From Rhizobiaceae bacterium (GTDB lineage: Bacteria; Pseudomonadota; Alphaproteobacteria; Rhizobiales; Rhizobiaceae): a stretch of DNA of 64,000 nucleotides. Shown here piece by piece: positions 26,646 through 37,195 of this stretch (within the stretch, counting starts at the first letter, position 1; every line of letters starts with the position of its first letter). Location: assembly GCA_019635695.1 (NCBI GenBank), contig JAHBYZ010000004.1:111717-175716 (forward strand), written 5' to 3'. The notes beneath the pieces were generated by a model that did no database searches, was not told where the DNA came from, and was given only the letters and a program-made list of their open reading frames with translations. Made by a program: the position numbers and the translations under genes.

Positions 26646-27134
26646 TCAACGCAGCGCGCGCGCATGCCACAGGCTGAACGCGAACAGCGCCACGAACGCC
26701 ACGGGGAAAAGCATCCGTACGCCTAGCACCGCGAACTGGTAGACGGCGCCGGCGCCGGTGAAGGCAAGCTGGAAGAACCACGGGATGGTGGGAAACGGCT
26801 CGTGCCACTGCGCGTAGTAGACGCGGTACTGCATGGAAAACACGAAGGCGACGCCGAGCACGCTGGCCAGCCCCATGCACAGAAAGCTTGCCGCAAACCG
26901 CGGCCCGACCGATGCGCCGGGCGCGAGGAGCCGGGCGGCGAAGAGGCCGGACGGAAAGGCGAGCAACCCGCCGAGCGCGAAGACGGCGAGGATCGTCTGC
27001 CATTGCGATGTCTCGAAGCGATGCAGCAACAGCAACCAGGCAGCCGCGCTGGCCGCGAGCAGCGCGGCCCACAAAGGCGTGCCGACCAGGGCCGTGCGCC
27101 AGCCGGGCAGGGCGGCTCGCAGGCGTGCGGACAT
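26646..27134 (-). CDS. Uncharacterised membrane protein with about five helices
   Basis: 162 residues, not recognised. Hydrophobic segments at about residues 20-40, 48-70, 80-102, 118-138 and 142-158 (for example TILAVFALGGLLAFPSGLFA, FLCMGLASVLGVAFVFSM). An aromatic, proline-containing loop (QYRVYYAQWHEPFPTIPWFF) lies between helices 3 and 4. It starts 23 bp downstream of the DUF2259 gene on the same strand, so the two may be co-transcribed. ATG at 27134; longer upstream codons overlap the DUF2259 gene. Confidence 0.65.
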   Translation of the reverse strand: MSARLRAALPGWRTALVGTPLWAALLAASAAAWLLLLHRFETSQWQTILAVFALGGLLAFPSGLFAARLLAPGASVGPRFAASFLCMGLASVLGVAFVFSMQYRVYYAQWHEPFPTIPWFFQLAFTGAGAVYQFAVLGVRMLFPVAFVALFAFSLWHARALR

Positions 27135-27156
27135 CAGCGGGGCGTCTCGCGCACGC

Positions 27157-27888
27157 TCAGTTGCCGATCCTTCCGGGAATAGCGATCCAGCGATGGTCCG
27201 GCCCCTCGAAGCCCATGCCGCGCACCGCAACCAGAACCGCGAACACCAGCGGCCCGCTGTCCCCGAAGAAAGTCTGCACCGCGCCGATGGCATAGCCGAG
27301 CGGGCAGCCGCGGCTTTGCGGAATACGCCTGTCTTCGTGCAGCAGCCGCACCGTCGCGCCGTCTTCGACAGGAACCATCAGAAGCCGGAAGCCCTTGATC
27401 TCGTTGCCATCTCCGCAGACTTCCGGAGGCACAACCGGATATTCCTCGACACGGAATTCCAGCGGCGGGTCGATGGGCGCAAAGACCGGACGGGGATTGA
27501 CCGCCATGCGGTGCGGGTCGGCGGACAGTTCCGTGACGGCGTTGGCGCCTGCGGTGAAGCCGCGATTGGCCGCGAGCACGCTGTCGGCGATGACGGTTTG
27601 CGACTTCTTCCTGGATTCCGCGCGGGCCTGCTCGACCGTGGCGCTTTCGCTTTCGAGGCGTACCCGAATGGGCGTGCCGGGCAGGAAGCGGTCATTCGCG
27701 GTGTCGAGATAGAAACGGTCGGAGTAGGGAAAGCCGGACCCGTCCTGCACGCCATATTCCTCGAAGGCAAAGATGCCGCCGTCGGCCGAGAAGCCGAGGA
27801 TTTCCAGAGTGGCGGCGTCTCCGGCCCGACTGGCGACCGGAGCCAGCAGCACGCCGAGAACCATAATAAGAACGGGCACGAACCGCAT
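27157..27888 (-). CDS. DUF2259 secreted protein
   Basis: 243 residues. A signal peptide (MRFVPVLIMVLGVLLAPVASR) precedes a DUF2259 domain with GFSADGGIFAFEEYGVQDG at the mature N-terminus and YPVVPPEVCGDGNEIKGFRL in the middle. Periplasmic location is expected. The function of the family is unknown. GGAGG lies 7 bp before the ATG at 27888. It is followed by the small membrane protein, a possible partner. Confidence 0.82.
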   Translation of the reverse strand: MRFVPVLIMVLGVLLAPVASRAGDAATLEILGFSADGGIFAFEEYGVQDGSGFPYSDRFYLDTANDRFLPGTPIRVRLESESATVEQARAESRKKSQTVIADSVLAANRGFTAGANAVTELSADPHRMAVNPRPVFAPIDPPLEFRVEEYPVVPPEVCGDGNEIKGFRLLMVPVEDGATVRLLHEDRRIPQSRGCPLGYAIGAVQTFFGDSGPLVFAVLVAVRGMGFEGPDHRWIAIPGRIGN

Positions 27889-27935
27889 GACGGCCTCCGT
27901 TGGGGAAACTGCAAGCAGCCTATGCCGATTCCGCG

Positions 27936-28967
27936 TCAGCGTGCACCGGGGCGTTGATGCCAGGTCGGAAACAGGTCGCCGGGTTCGGGCGTGGCCAGAT
28001 AGACGGCCCGCGCTATGGCCCGCGCCGTGACCGCCGCGGCAGCGGCATGCAGGTCGAGCATGTCGTCCAGCGCGAGCGTGCCGCTCCATCGCCCTGTCGA
28101 CAATGCAAAGGCAATGTCGCCGTCGACCGGTGTGTGGACAGGATAGATCGCACGCGCCATGCCGTCATGGGCCGAAATCGCCAGCCGCCTCGCCTGCGCC
28201 CTTGCAAGCGGTGCGTCCGTGGCGACGATGACCAAAGTGGTGTTGGCGCCGGGCTGGGCCGCGCCCGACTGCGCCACGCGGTGCTTGATCAGCGGCTCCG
28301 AGGCGTCGCCGGGCAAAGGGGAAGGCAGGCCGAGCTGGCCGAATTCGCCCCCGACCTCGAACGGCGCCGCCCAGAAATGCGGGCCGCGGCCGATGGTGAC
28401 GCTGCCTGCGGGATTCACGGCTGCGAGCGCGGCGACCGTCGCCCCGCACGGCAGGATGGCCGAGGCCGAGCCGAGTCCGCCCTTCAGGCCTGCGGTCAGG
28501 GCCCCGTGGCCGGCGCCGGCGGTACCGAGCGCGAACTCGGCCGCGGCGACATCGCAGGCGGCGTAGCCCATCTCGCGGTAGGGCGGGTAGAGGCCCCAGT
28601 CCTTGTCGCCGCCATTGGGCAGGTCAAGCAGCACGGCGGCGGGCACGATGGGAACGACGTGGCCGCGAACGGCAAACCCGCGGCCGCGCTCGCGCAGCCA
28701 CGCCTGTACGCCCGACGCGGCGTCCAGCCCGAAGGCGGAACCGCCCGACAGCACGACGGCATGCACCTGCTCGGTGCTGCTTTCGGGCGCCAGAACGTCG
28801 GTTTCGCGGCTGCCCGGCGCGCCACCGAGCACGGCGACGGAACCGGTCGCGTGCGGCTCCGCCAGCACCACGGTCGTGCCGGTCTTCACGCGCGCGTCGG
28901 AGACGTTGCCCACGAGCAGGCCCGGAACGTCGGTCAAGAGGTTGCGGGGACCGGGAGCGAAACCCAT
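27936..28967 (-). CDS. P1 (S58/DmpA) family aminopeptidase
   Basis: 343 residues. N-terminal-nucleophile hydrolase that self-cleaves to an active heterodimer. LTDVPGLLVGNVSDARVKTG-like start (DVPGLLVGN), VLSGGSAFGLDAASG near residue 72, and the cleavage region GLKGGLGSAS near residue 175 are family marks; DmpA-type enzymes remove N-terminal residues from small or beta-peptides. The ATG at 28967 is one base after the stop of the binding-protein gene, so it belongs to the same operon. The peptide substrate is unknown. Confidence 0.88.
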   Translation of the reverse strand: MGFAPGPRNLLTDVPGLLVGNVSDARVKTGTTVVLAEPHATGSVAVLGGAPGSRETDVLAPESSTEQVHAVVLSGGSAFGLDAASGVQAWLRERGRGFAVRGHVVPIVPAAVLLDLPNGGDKDWGLYPPYREMGYAACDVAAAEFALGTAGAGHGALTAGLKGGLGSASAILPCGATVAALAAVNPAGSVTIGRGPHFWAAPFEVGGEFGQLGLPSPLPGDASEPLIKHRVAQSGAAQPGANTTLVIVATDAPLARAQARRLAISAHDGMARAIYPVHTPVDGDIAFALSTGRWSGTLALDDMLDLHAAAAAVTARAIARAVYLATPEPGDLFPTWHQRPGAR

Positions 28968-28968
28968 G

Positions 28969-30048
28969 TCAGTCAGCGGGCACGAAGCGGCCGCCCTGAT
29001 AGCGGAACAGCCGGTAGGGATTGCCGGGCAGGTCGCCCTTGTCGTCGAAGCGGATGGGACCGAGCGCCGTGTCGAAACTGCCGGCGCCGATGATCGCGGT
29101 AAGGTCGCCGCCCTGCACCTCTGCGGTGACAAGCGCGCGGACGGCGATTTCGGTCGCGGCGAAGGCGGGCAGCATGTAGCCCTCGGGAATGATCCCGCGC
29201 GCGGCGAATGCCTGTTTCGCGTCGTCGCTGGCGATCTCGGCCGGTTCGGCGAGGCCGACCATCAGCACGCCATCGGCAAGCGGAACCTGACCGTCGGCGG
29301 CCCGCAGCGTCTCGCCGCTGACGATCTCGATCGGGTAGCCGAGGTCGGCCGCGTCGCGCGCCATGACCGCGACATCCTCGCGGTCGCCGCCGACCAGCAC
29401 ATGCGTGGCGCCCGCGCGGCGCAGGCGCCCGATCAGGGCGATCTGGTTGTCCATCTGCGGCCGGTAGGTGTCGGAGAAAACGGCCCGCAAGCCTGCGGTT
29501 TCGGCCGCGAGACGAAAACTTTCGGTCAGTTCGCGCCCGTAGATCGTGCCGTCATCAACGATGGCGTAGAGTGCGCTGCGCCAGCGCGGCACCAGAATGT
29601 CGGCGATGGCCAGCTTTTCGGCCCCCGCGCGCGGCGCCAGGCGGAACACCGGCCAGCCGGTCTTTGCACGCTGGTCCGTGAGGCTGTCCGTACGCACGGC
29701 GGGCGTGATGACGGGGATGCCGGCCTCGGCGAAGAGCGGCATGGCCGCCTCGATCGCTTCGGTGCAGGCAAAGCCCACGACCACCGACACGCCTTCGGCC
29801 ACGAGATCGGTCGCCGCCCGTGTGCCGCCCTCGGCCGTGCAGGCGTCGTCGACGACATGAAGCCGGGCCGCAGCCAGGCCGCGCGCAGCTGCCGCGGTCT
29901 CCGCGCCCGTGCGGATCTGCTGGCCGAGCGGCGCCATCGCGTCGCTCAGGGGCGCGACCACGCCAATGGACTGCGCAGCCGCCGGCGCGGCCGACAGGAC
30001 CGCGACGAGGGCCGCAACGAGAAACCGGGGCTTGTGGCCGCCCGTCAC
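28969..30048 (-). CDS. Periplasmic branched-chain-amino-acid-type (LivJ-like) binding protein
   Basis: 359 residues with a signal peptide (RFLVAALVAVLSAAPAAA) and a type I periplasmic-binding fold. GVVAPLSDAMAPLGQQIRTG at the mature start, VVVGFACTEAIEAAMPLF near residue 105, and YGRELTESFRLAAETAGL near residue 185 are typical of Leu/Ile/Val-type receptors. It starts with GTG overlapping the TGA of the hydroxylase gene. No permease or ATPase genes accompany it, so it may feed a distant transporter or act as a sensor domain. Confidence 0.85.
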   Translation of the reverse strand: MTGGHKPRFLVAALVAVLSAAPAAAQSIGVVAPLSDAMAPLGQQIRTGAETAAAARGLAAARLHVVDDACTAEGGTRAATDLVAEGVSVVVGFACTEAIEAAMPLFAEAGIPVITPAVRTDSLTDQRAKTGWPVFRLAPRAGAEKLAIADILVPRWRSALYAIVDDGTIYGRELTESFRLAAETAGLRAVFSDTYRPQMDNQIALIGRLRRAGATHVLVGGDREDVAVMARDAADLGYPIEIVSGETLRAADGQVPLADGVLMVGLAEPAEIASDDAKQAFAARGIIPEGYMLPAFAATEIAVRALVTAEVQGGDLTAIIGAGSFDTALGPIRFDDKGDLPGNPYRLFRYQGGRFVPAD

Positions 30049-30629
30049 TCCGCCGCCTGGGGCCGATAGTTGAACTCGGTCTGCTTGCCGAACAGCCGGC
30101 GCACGAATTTTTCGGTGCGGCGCATGCGCGGCTTGTAGCGGACGAGGTCGTCGGCCGGAAAATCGACCAGCAGCACGGTGCGGTTCTGGTCGGAGTTGTT
30201 CCACGCCTCGTGGGCGGAGCAGTCGTCGAAGACGAACAGCTTGCCTTCCTCCCATTGCTGCACCTCACGCTCGACGCGCAGCGCGCAGCCTTCCGGAATG
30301 ATCAGCGGAATGTGCAGGCGAAGCACGCCCTCGGGAAAACCCTTGTGCGGGCGGATGTGCGTCTTCGGGCCCATGCGCGAGAACCCGGCGTTGAGAATGC
30401 CCGGAATCGTGCGCAGCAGCTTGTCGGTCTCGGGCACCAGGTCGCAGTGCTTGTCGAGCCGAACGCCCCAGCCGTAGAGTCCGAACAGATTCCAGCCGTG
30501 GTTGTAGAAGTGCTTCTCCGGCCACGGGCTGAAGCCCTCGCCCTGCAGCGCCTCAAGCTCGCGGCGGATCACCCGCCAGTTGTTCTGGATATGGGGCAGC
30601 CAGGGAAAATACTTGTTGTCGACGAACAT
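30045..30629 (-). CDS. Aspartyl/asparaginyl beta-hydroxylase family dioxygenase
   Basis: 194 residues. Fe(II)/2-oxoglutarate-dependent hydroxylase domain. The metal histidines are in GPKTHIRPHKGFPEGVLR near residue 95 and DCSAHEAWNNSDQNRT near residue 150, with the 2-oxoglutarate-binding arginine in NRTVLLVDF. The N-terminus FVDNKYFPWLPHIQNNW is of the PAPA-1/LpxO-like branch; LpxO relatives hydroxylate lipid A acyl chains, others hydroxylate Asp/Asn side chains or peptides. The substrate is unknown. ATG 30629; the stop overlaps the next GTG start. Confidence 0.88.
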   Translation of the reverse strand: MFVDNKYFPWLPHIQNNWRVIRRELEALQGEGFSPWPEKHFYNHGWNLFGLYGWGVRLDKHCDLVPETDKLLRTIPGILNAGFSRMGPKTHIRPHKGFPEGVLRLHIPLIIPEGCALRVEREVQQWEEGKLFVFDDCSAHEAWNNSDQNRTVLLVDFPADDLVRYKPRMRRTEKFVRRLFGKQTEFNYRPQAAE

Positions 30630-30642
30630 GGCTGGTCGAACC

Positions 30643-30828
30643 TCAGGGCAGGAAACGCAGGAGGATGATGCCGACGGCCCGCAGCTTGCGCCACACGCCG
30701 TTGATGAGCCCGAACTGCGACCGCACGGCCGCCACCCAGTCGGTGTCCTCCTTGAATTCAGGCACCTTGTCGGGGTCGCCATCCCAATAGACATCGGGGT
30801 TTTCGGGGCGCGTCCAGTCGACCGCCAT
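30643..30828 (-). CDS. Small protein leading the hydroxylase operon
   Basis: 61 residues, not recognised. Acidic N-terminal half (PENPDVYWDGDPDKVPEFKE), then VRSQFGLINGVWRKLR and a hydrophobic end (AVGIILLRFLP) that could anchor it to the membrane. Start at ATG 30828 because GGAG lies 6 bp upstream; another ATG is at 30840. It precedes the hydroxylase by 13 bp. Confidence 0.6.
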   Translation of the reverse strand: MAVDWTRPENPDVYWDGDPDKVPEFKEDTDWVAAVRSQFGLINGVWRKLRAVGIILLRFLP

Positions 30829-30972
30829 GGCGTTCTCCATGCAAGAGTTCGTGAGCGTGCGGCGAACCTATCCGAAACGTTTCTGCGGCGGAAGGGTCGC
30901 GACGCCGGGCAGCGGCTGCTTGAGCGCTGCCGCCGCGGCATTATATAGCTTCCGGGAACCGGGCTTATCGCA

Positions 30973-31467
30973 TTGCTGAAAACTTCCGAAGTCGAACCGA
31001 GACAATACCGCGAGACGATGAGTCGTTTCGCCGGCGCGGTTCATGTCGTCACCACCTCCGGCGATGCCGGCATGCGCGGCACGACCGTGATCGCCGCATG
31101 CTCCGCATCCGACGATCCGCCGACTGTGCTGGTATGCCTCAACCGCGGCAAGGCGGAGAACGACCTGTTCATGCAGAACGGCGTGTTCGCCCTGAACACG
31201 CTGGCCGCGGGTTCGCAGGAACTGGCGAACGGCTTTTCAGGCCTCACCGGCCTCACCCAGCCGCAGCGCTTCGCGCTCGGCCGCTGGGACACGATAGCAA
31301 CCGGTGCGCCGACACTGGTCGATGCGGCCGCAGTGTTCGACTGCGAGGTCGAGACGACCTTCGACCACGCGACGCACCGCATCCTGTTTGGCCGCGTGCG
31401 CGGCGTGCGGATCGGCGAGAGCCTCGATCCGCTGCTCTATTACAACCGCCAGTATCGGGTTTTCTGA
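30973..31467 (+). CDS. Flavin reductase-like domain protein
   Basis: 164 residues binding FMN, of the split-barrel flavin reductase family that supplies reduced flavin to monooxygenases. RFAGAVHVVTTSGDAGMRGTT-type start (AGAVHVVTTSGD), TVIAACSASDDPPTVLVCLN near residue 40, and FALNTLAAG near residue 72 fit. The start TTG at 30973 is chosen because family members have about 15 residues before SRFAGAV; no clear ribosome-binding site is seen, and ATG 31018 is the alternative. It abuts the MoxR gene (TGA then GTG) and heads that operon. Confidence 0.82.
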   Translation: MLKTSEVEPRQYRETMSRFAGAVHVVTTSGDAGMRGTTVIAACSASDDPPTVLVCLNRGKAENDLFMQNGVFALNTLAAGSQELANGFSGLTGLTQPQRFALGRWDTIATGAPTLVDAAAVFDCEVETTFDHATHRILFGRVRGVRIGESLDPLLYYNRQYRVF

Positions 31468-32391
31468 GTGGCTCCCTCGCAAAAACTGCCGGCTTCGATC
31501 GACGAGACCATGGCGCTGCTCGCCGGCGCCGACTACGTCGCCGACCGCTCGCTGGCGACCGTGCTGTTTCTGGCGCTGAGGATGAAGCGGCCGCTCTTCC
31601 TCGAAGGCGAGGCGGGCGTCGGCAAGACCGAGATCGCCAAGGTGCTCGCATCCTCGCTCGGCCGCCGGCTGATCCGGCTGCAATGCTATGAGGGTCTCGA
31701 TGTCTCCTCGGCGGTCTATGAATGGAACTATGCCGCCCAGATGATCGAGATCCGCATGGAGGAGGCGACGGGCGAGACCAATCGCAAGGCGATGGAGCGC
31801 AACGTCTTCTCGGAAAAATACCTGATCCGCCGTCCGGTGCTGGAGGCGCTGACGGGTGAGAAGGGCGCCGCGCCGGTGTTCCTGATCGACGAGCTCGACC
31901 GCACCGACGAAGCCTTCGAGGCGTTCCTGCTGGAAATCCTGTCCGATTTCCAGGTGACGGTGCCGGAGCTGGGCACGATCAAGGCCGCCGAGCCGCCCAT
32001 CGTCATCATCACGACGAACCGCACGCGCGAGATCCACGACGCGCTGAAGCGGCGCTGCCTGTACCACTGGGTCGACTACCCCGATGCTGCGCGCGAATTG
32101 GACATCGTCTCGCGAAAAGTGCCGCAGGCCAATTCGCGCCTTTCGCGCGAGGTGGTGGGTTTTGTCCAGCGGCTGCGCCAGATCGACCTGTTCAAGGCGC
32201 CAGGCGTGGCCGAGACGATCGACTGGGCCGGCGCGCTGACGGAGCTGGACAAGGTGGCGCTCGACCCCGAGACCGTTTCCGACACCATCGGCGTGCTCTT
32301 GAAATACCAGGACGACATCGCCCGCATCGGCACGGGCGAGGGTCGCAAACTGCTCGACGAGGTCAAGGCCGAGCTGGCCGCGGCGGGCTGA
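31468..32391 (+). CDS. MoxR-family AAA+ ATPase (CoxD-like)
   Basis: 307 residues. Walker A GEAGVGKTE near residue 47, Walker B FLIDELDRTDEAFEAFLLEI near residue 138, sensor-1 VIITTNRTREIHD near residue 175. This matches CoxD-type MoxR chaperones that, with a VWA partner, mature the molybdenum-copper centre of CO dehydrogenase or related molybdenum hydroxylases. It starts with GTG directly after the flavin reductase stop and is followed by the CoxE-type partner after 1 bp, so function in that pair is well supported. Confidence 0.92.
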   Translation: MAPSQKLPASIDETMALLAGADYVADRSLATVLFLALRMKRPLFLEGEAGVGKTEIAKVLASSLGRRLIRLQCYEGLDVSSAVYEWNYAAQMIEIRMEEATGETNRKAMERNVFSEKYLIRRPVLEALTGEKGAAPVFLIDELDRTDEAFEAFLLEILSDFQVTVPELGTIKAAEPPIVIITTNRTREIHDALKRRCLYHWVDYPDAARELDIVSRKVPQANSRLSREVVGFVQRLRQIDLFKAPGVAETIDWAGALTELDKVALDPETVSDTIGVLLKYQDDIARIGTGEGRKLLDEVKAELAAAG

Positions 32392-32392
32392 G

Positions 32393-33640
32393 ATGGCCGA
32401 ACCGCGCGCCCCTGACCCCAACGGCCGCATCGCCGACAACATCGTCTATTTCGCCCGTGCGCTGCGCAAGGCTGGTATGCGCGTCGGGCCGGCCTCGGTG
32501 GTCGACGCCATCGAGGCGGTGATGACGGCGGGGATCGGCGGTCGCGACGATTTCTACTGGACCTTGCACGCGGTGCTGGTGAAGCGGCACGAGGACCGCC
32601 CGGTTTTCGACGAGGCCTTCCGGCTGTTCTGGAAGTCGCGCGAGCTGATCGAGAAAATGATCGCCATGTTCTCGCCCGTCGCGCCGGCCGAGATGGAGCG
32701 GAGGAAGAACCGCGCGGCGGAATCGCGTGTTTCTGACGCCATGTTCGCCGGCCACCGCGAGAAACAGCGGCCGCAGGAGGTGCCTGAGATCGAGATCGAC
32801 GCGACGATGACCTTTTCCGGCGATGAGGTGCTGCGCGGCAAGGATTTTGCGCAGATGAGCGCGGCTGAGCTTGGCCAGGCGCGCCAGGCGATCACCGCCA
32901 TGAAGCTGCCGTTCGATCACGTCGCGACGCGGCGCTTCCGCGCCGATCCCTCCGGCCAGCGCATCGACCCGCGCGCAATGATGCGCACGGCAATGCGCAC
33001 CGGCGGCGAACTGATCCTGCCGCGCTTCCGCTCGGTGCGCGAGATCCAGCCGCCGCTGGTGGTCATCGCCGACATTTCGGGCTCGATGAGCCAGTACAGC
33101 CGCGTCTTCCTGCACTTCATGCATGCTCTGGCGGAGAAAAGGCGGCGGGTCCACTCCTTCGTGTTCGGCACGCGGCTGACCAACCTGACGCGCCAGTTGC
33201 GCAGCCGCGATCCCGACGAGGCGCTGGCCGAATGCGCGGCGGCGGTTGCCGACTGGTCGGGCGGCACCCGCATCGGCGAGGCGATCGGCGCGTTCAACCG
33301 GCTGTGGTCACGCCGCGTGCTGGGGCAGGGGGCGGTGGTTCTGCTGATTACCGACGGACTCGAGCGCGACGATGCCGCCGGGCTGTCGGTCGAGATGGAG
33401 CGGCTGCACAAGTCGTGCCGGCGGCTGGTGTGGCTGAACCCGCTGCTGCGCTTTGACGGCTTCGAGGCGCGCGCCCGCGGCGTGCGCGCAATGCTGCCGC
33501 ATGTCGACGAATTCAGGCCGGTGCACAATTTGAACGCGATCTCCGATCTCGTTGATTCGCTGAATGAAAGGCCGCGCCGCACCGGGCGCGGCCCGGCACT
33601 GCCCGCGACACTTGGCAAGGCACTGCCGGCGGGCGCATAA
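32393..33640 (+). CDS. CoxE-type VWA domain protein
   Basis: 415 residues. The N-terminal region about 15-200 is characteristic of CoxE (FARALRKAGMRVGPASVVDA). The von Willebrand A domain has the metal-ion-dependent adhesion site DISGSMSQYS near residue 226, and a further acid in ITDGLERDD near residue 320. In the cox system CoxE works with the CoxD ATPase to insert sulfur or copper into the active site. ATG 32393, one base after the CoxD-like stop. Confidence 0.93.
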   Translation: MAEPRAPDPNGRIADNIVYFARALRKAGMRVGPASVVDAIEAVMTAGIGGRDDFYWTLHAVLVKRHEDRPVFDEAFRLFWKSRELIEKMIAMFSPVAPAEMERRKNRAAESRVSDAMFAGHREKQRPQEVPEIEIDATMTFSGDEVLRGKDFAQMSAAELGQARQAITAMKLPFDHVATRRFRADPSGQRIDPRAMMRTAMRTGGELILPRFRSVREIQPPLVVIADISGSMSQYSRVFLHFMHALAEKRRRVHSFVFGTRLTNLTRQLRSRDPDEALAECAAAVADWSGGTRIGEAIGAFNRLWSRRVLGQGAVVLLITDGLERDDAAGLSVEMERLHKSCRRLVWLNPLLRFDGFEARARGVRAMLPHVDEFRPVHNLNAISDLVDSLNERPRRTGRGPALPATLGKALPAGA

Positions 33641-33661
33641 TCGCGCGCAGGGAGTGAAGCC

Positions 33662-34003
33662 ATGACGGATGTAGCCACCGAAGTCGCAGCATTGCGCGAT
33701 CCCCTCGACACCGCCGAGGATTGGCTGGCGGGTGGGCGCAAGGTCGCCATCGCGACGGTCGTGGAAACCTGGGGCTCGGCCCCGCGTCCGGTTGGCAGTC
33801 AGCTTGTCATCGACGAACAGGGCAATTTCGACGGCTCGGTTTCGGGCGGCTGCGTCGAAGGCGCCGTGATCTCGGAAGCCGGCGATGTGATCGCCGACGG
33901 CAAGCCGCGCATGCTGGAGTTTGGCGTCGCGGACGAGACGGCATGGCGCGTCGGGCTGTCCTGCGGCGGTCGCATAAGGGTGCTGGTCGAGCGGGTCGGC
34001 TGA
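33662..34003 (+). CDS. XdhC/CoxI N-terminal-domain protein
   Basis: 113 residues containing only the XdhC_CoxI domain: IATVVETWGSAPRPVGSQLVI near residue 30 and the conserved SVSGGCVEGAV near residue 59. XdhC proteins bind molybdenum cofactor, help sulfurate it and insert it into xanthine-dehydrogenase-type enzymes. Here the domain is separate from the Rossmann half, which the next gene encodes. TGA overlaps the next ATG (34003), so the two halves are made together. Confidence 0.9.
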   Translation: MTDVATEVAALRDPLDTAEDWLAGGRKVAIATVVETWGSAPRPVGSQLVIDEQGNFDGSVSGGCVEGAVISEAGDVIADGKPRMLEFGVADETAWRVGLSCGGRIRVLVERVG

Positions 34004-34718
34004 TGGACCCGAAGCTGCTGCGAGCCCTGAACGCCGAGCGCGCCGCGCGCCGCGCCGCGATCCTCGTCACAGATATCGCGACCGAGGGGGCCGGCCGCGA
34101 ACGGCTGGTGCGCGAGAGCGATGAGATAGCCGGGCCGCTTGGCGAGGCGCTGTCGGCTGCGTTCCGTTCCGGAAAATCCGGGGCTGTCGAGGTCGATGGA
34201 CAGAACTTCTTCCTCAACGTGCATGTGCCGGCGCCGCGGCTCGTCGTGATCGGCGCGGTGCATATCAGCCAGGCGCTGGCGCCGATGGCGAAGATCGCCG
34301 GCTTCGACGTCGAGATCATCGACCCGCGTACTGCCTTCGCCACACCGGAACGGTTCGCGGGCGTCGACCTGAAGGCCGAGTGGCCGCAGGAAGTGCTCGC
34401 GCGCCGGCCGCTCGACGCCTATACCGGGCTCGCCGCCGTGACCCACGACCCGAAGATAGACGACTATCCGCTGGAACAGGCGCTGCGCACGGGCTGTTTC
34501 TACGTCGGCGCACTAGGCAGCAGGAAGACGCATGCGAAGCGCGTCGAGCGCCTGAAGGCGGCGGGACTCACCGACGAACAAGTCGCCGCGATCCGCGCCC
34601 CGATCGGCCTCGACATCGGCGCGGCGAGCCCGGCCGAGATCGCAGTTGCGGTCCTCGCCGAAGCGATCGCGGCGCTTCGCCGCCGCAACCTCGGCCGTTT
34701 CAGGGACAAGGCGGCGGC

Positions 34719-34722
<4 letters not shown>
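34003..34722 (+). CDS. XdhC Rossmann-domain protein
   Basis: 239 residues. The N-terminal 80 residues are weakly XdhC-like, followed by a Rossmann domain with LVVIGAVHISQALAPMAKIAG near residue 80 and YVGALGSRKTHAKRVERL near residue 168, and GLDIGAASPAEIAVAVLAE near 205, all diagnostic of the XdhC C-terminal domain. It probably forms the nucleotide-binding partner of the preceding XdhC domain. It overlaps its neighbours on both sides (ATGA at 34003 and 34719). Confidence 0.9.
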
Positions 34723-36322
<1,600 letters not shown>

Positions 36323-36326
<4 letters not shown>

Positions 36327-37189
36327 AGTTCGGCGTTGCTATGGTGCTGGCGTCGATGATCGCCTGCCTGCCTGCGCACGCGGAGCAGTTCGCGCCCTAC
36401 AAGGACGAGCTTTTCGCCTATCCCGGCATCATCGAGACGGCCGAGGGCGGCTCTTTTCGCGTCGTCGACTACGACGAGATGCGCGACATCAACGCCCGCG
36501 ACGAAGAGCCGGAGCGTCGCGTGCAGGCCAAATACGTCTCGCTCGGCGTGCGCAAGGTCCAGCAGGAACTGGTCGCCAACACCGACGCCGGGCAGGTGCG
36601 CCACGTTGCAGTCGGCAAGACCGAGGGTGCATCGGTCATCGTCGTCTACATGCACGGGCAGGGCGGCGACCGCCGGCAGGGCGTCAACGACTTCACCTTC
36701 GGCGGAAACTTCAATCGCATCAAGAACATGACGGTCGCCGCCGGCGGCCTTTATCTGTCGCCCGACGTGGCGAGCTTTGACGATGCGGGCGCGGCGCGCA
36801 TCGCCGCGCTGGTCGCCATCTATGCCGCACGCTCGCCAAAGGCTGAGATCTACCTCGCCTGCGGTTCGATGGGCGGCACGATCTGCTGGCGGCTGGCCAA
36901 CGACAAGACTGTCGCACCGCGGCTCGGCGGGCTGCTGCTGCTCGGCTCCCTGTGGGACGAAAAGTTCCTGTCCAGCGCGGCGTTCAAGCGCAAGGTGCCG
37001 GTCTTCATGGGGCAGGGCAGCCGCGACAAGGTGTTCCCGGCCGAGCGCGTGCGCGCGTTCTACGGGCTGGTGCGCTCGCGGACGAAGGACTACCCGATCC
37101 GCATGGTCGTGTTCGAGAGCGGCAGCCACGGCACACCGATCCGCATGACCGACTGGCGGGAAGTCATCAACTGGATGGCGTCGCGTTAG
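36323..37189 (+). CDS. Exported alpha/beta-hydrolase-like protein
   Basis: 288 residues. Signal peptide MKFGVAMVLASMIACLPAHA, then a hydrolase-like domain: VVYMHGQGGDRRQGVNDFTF near residue 108 (oxyanion region), IYLACGSMGGTICWRLA near residue 176 with the likely nucleophile serine, MGQGSRDKVFPAERV (acid) and FESGSHGTPIRMTDW (histidine). Similar to carboxylesterase/dienelactone hydrolase-like proteins, with unknown substrate. It begins at TTG overlapping the previous TGA; ATG 36341 is an alternative. Likely the last gene of the maturation operon by position only. Confidence 0.75.
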
Positions 37190-37195
37190 ATCCGG

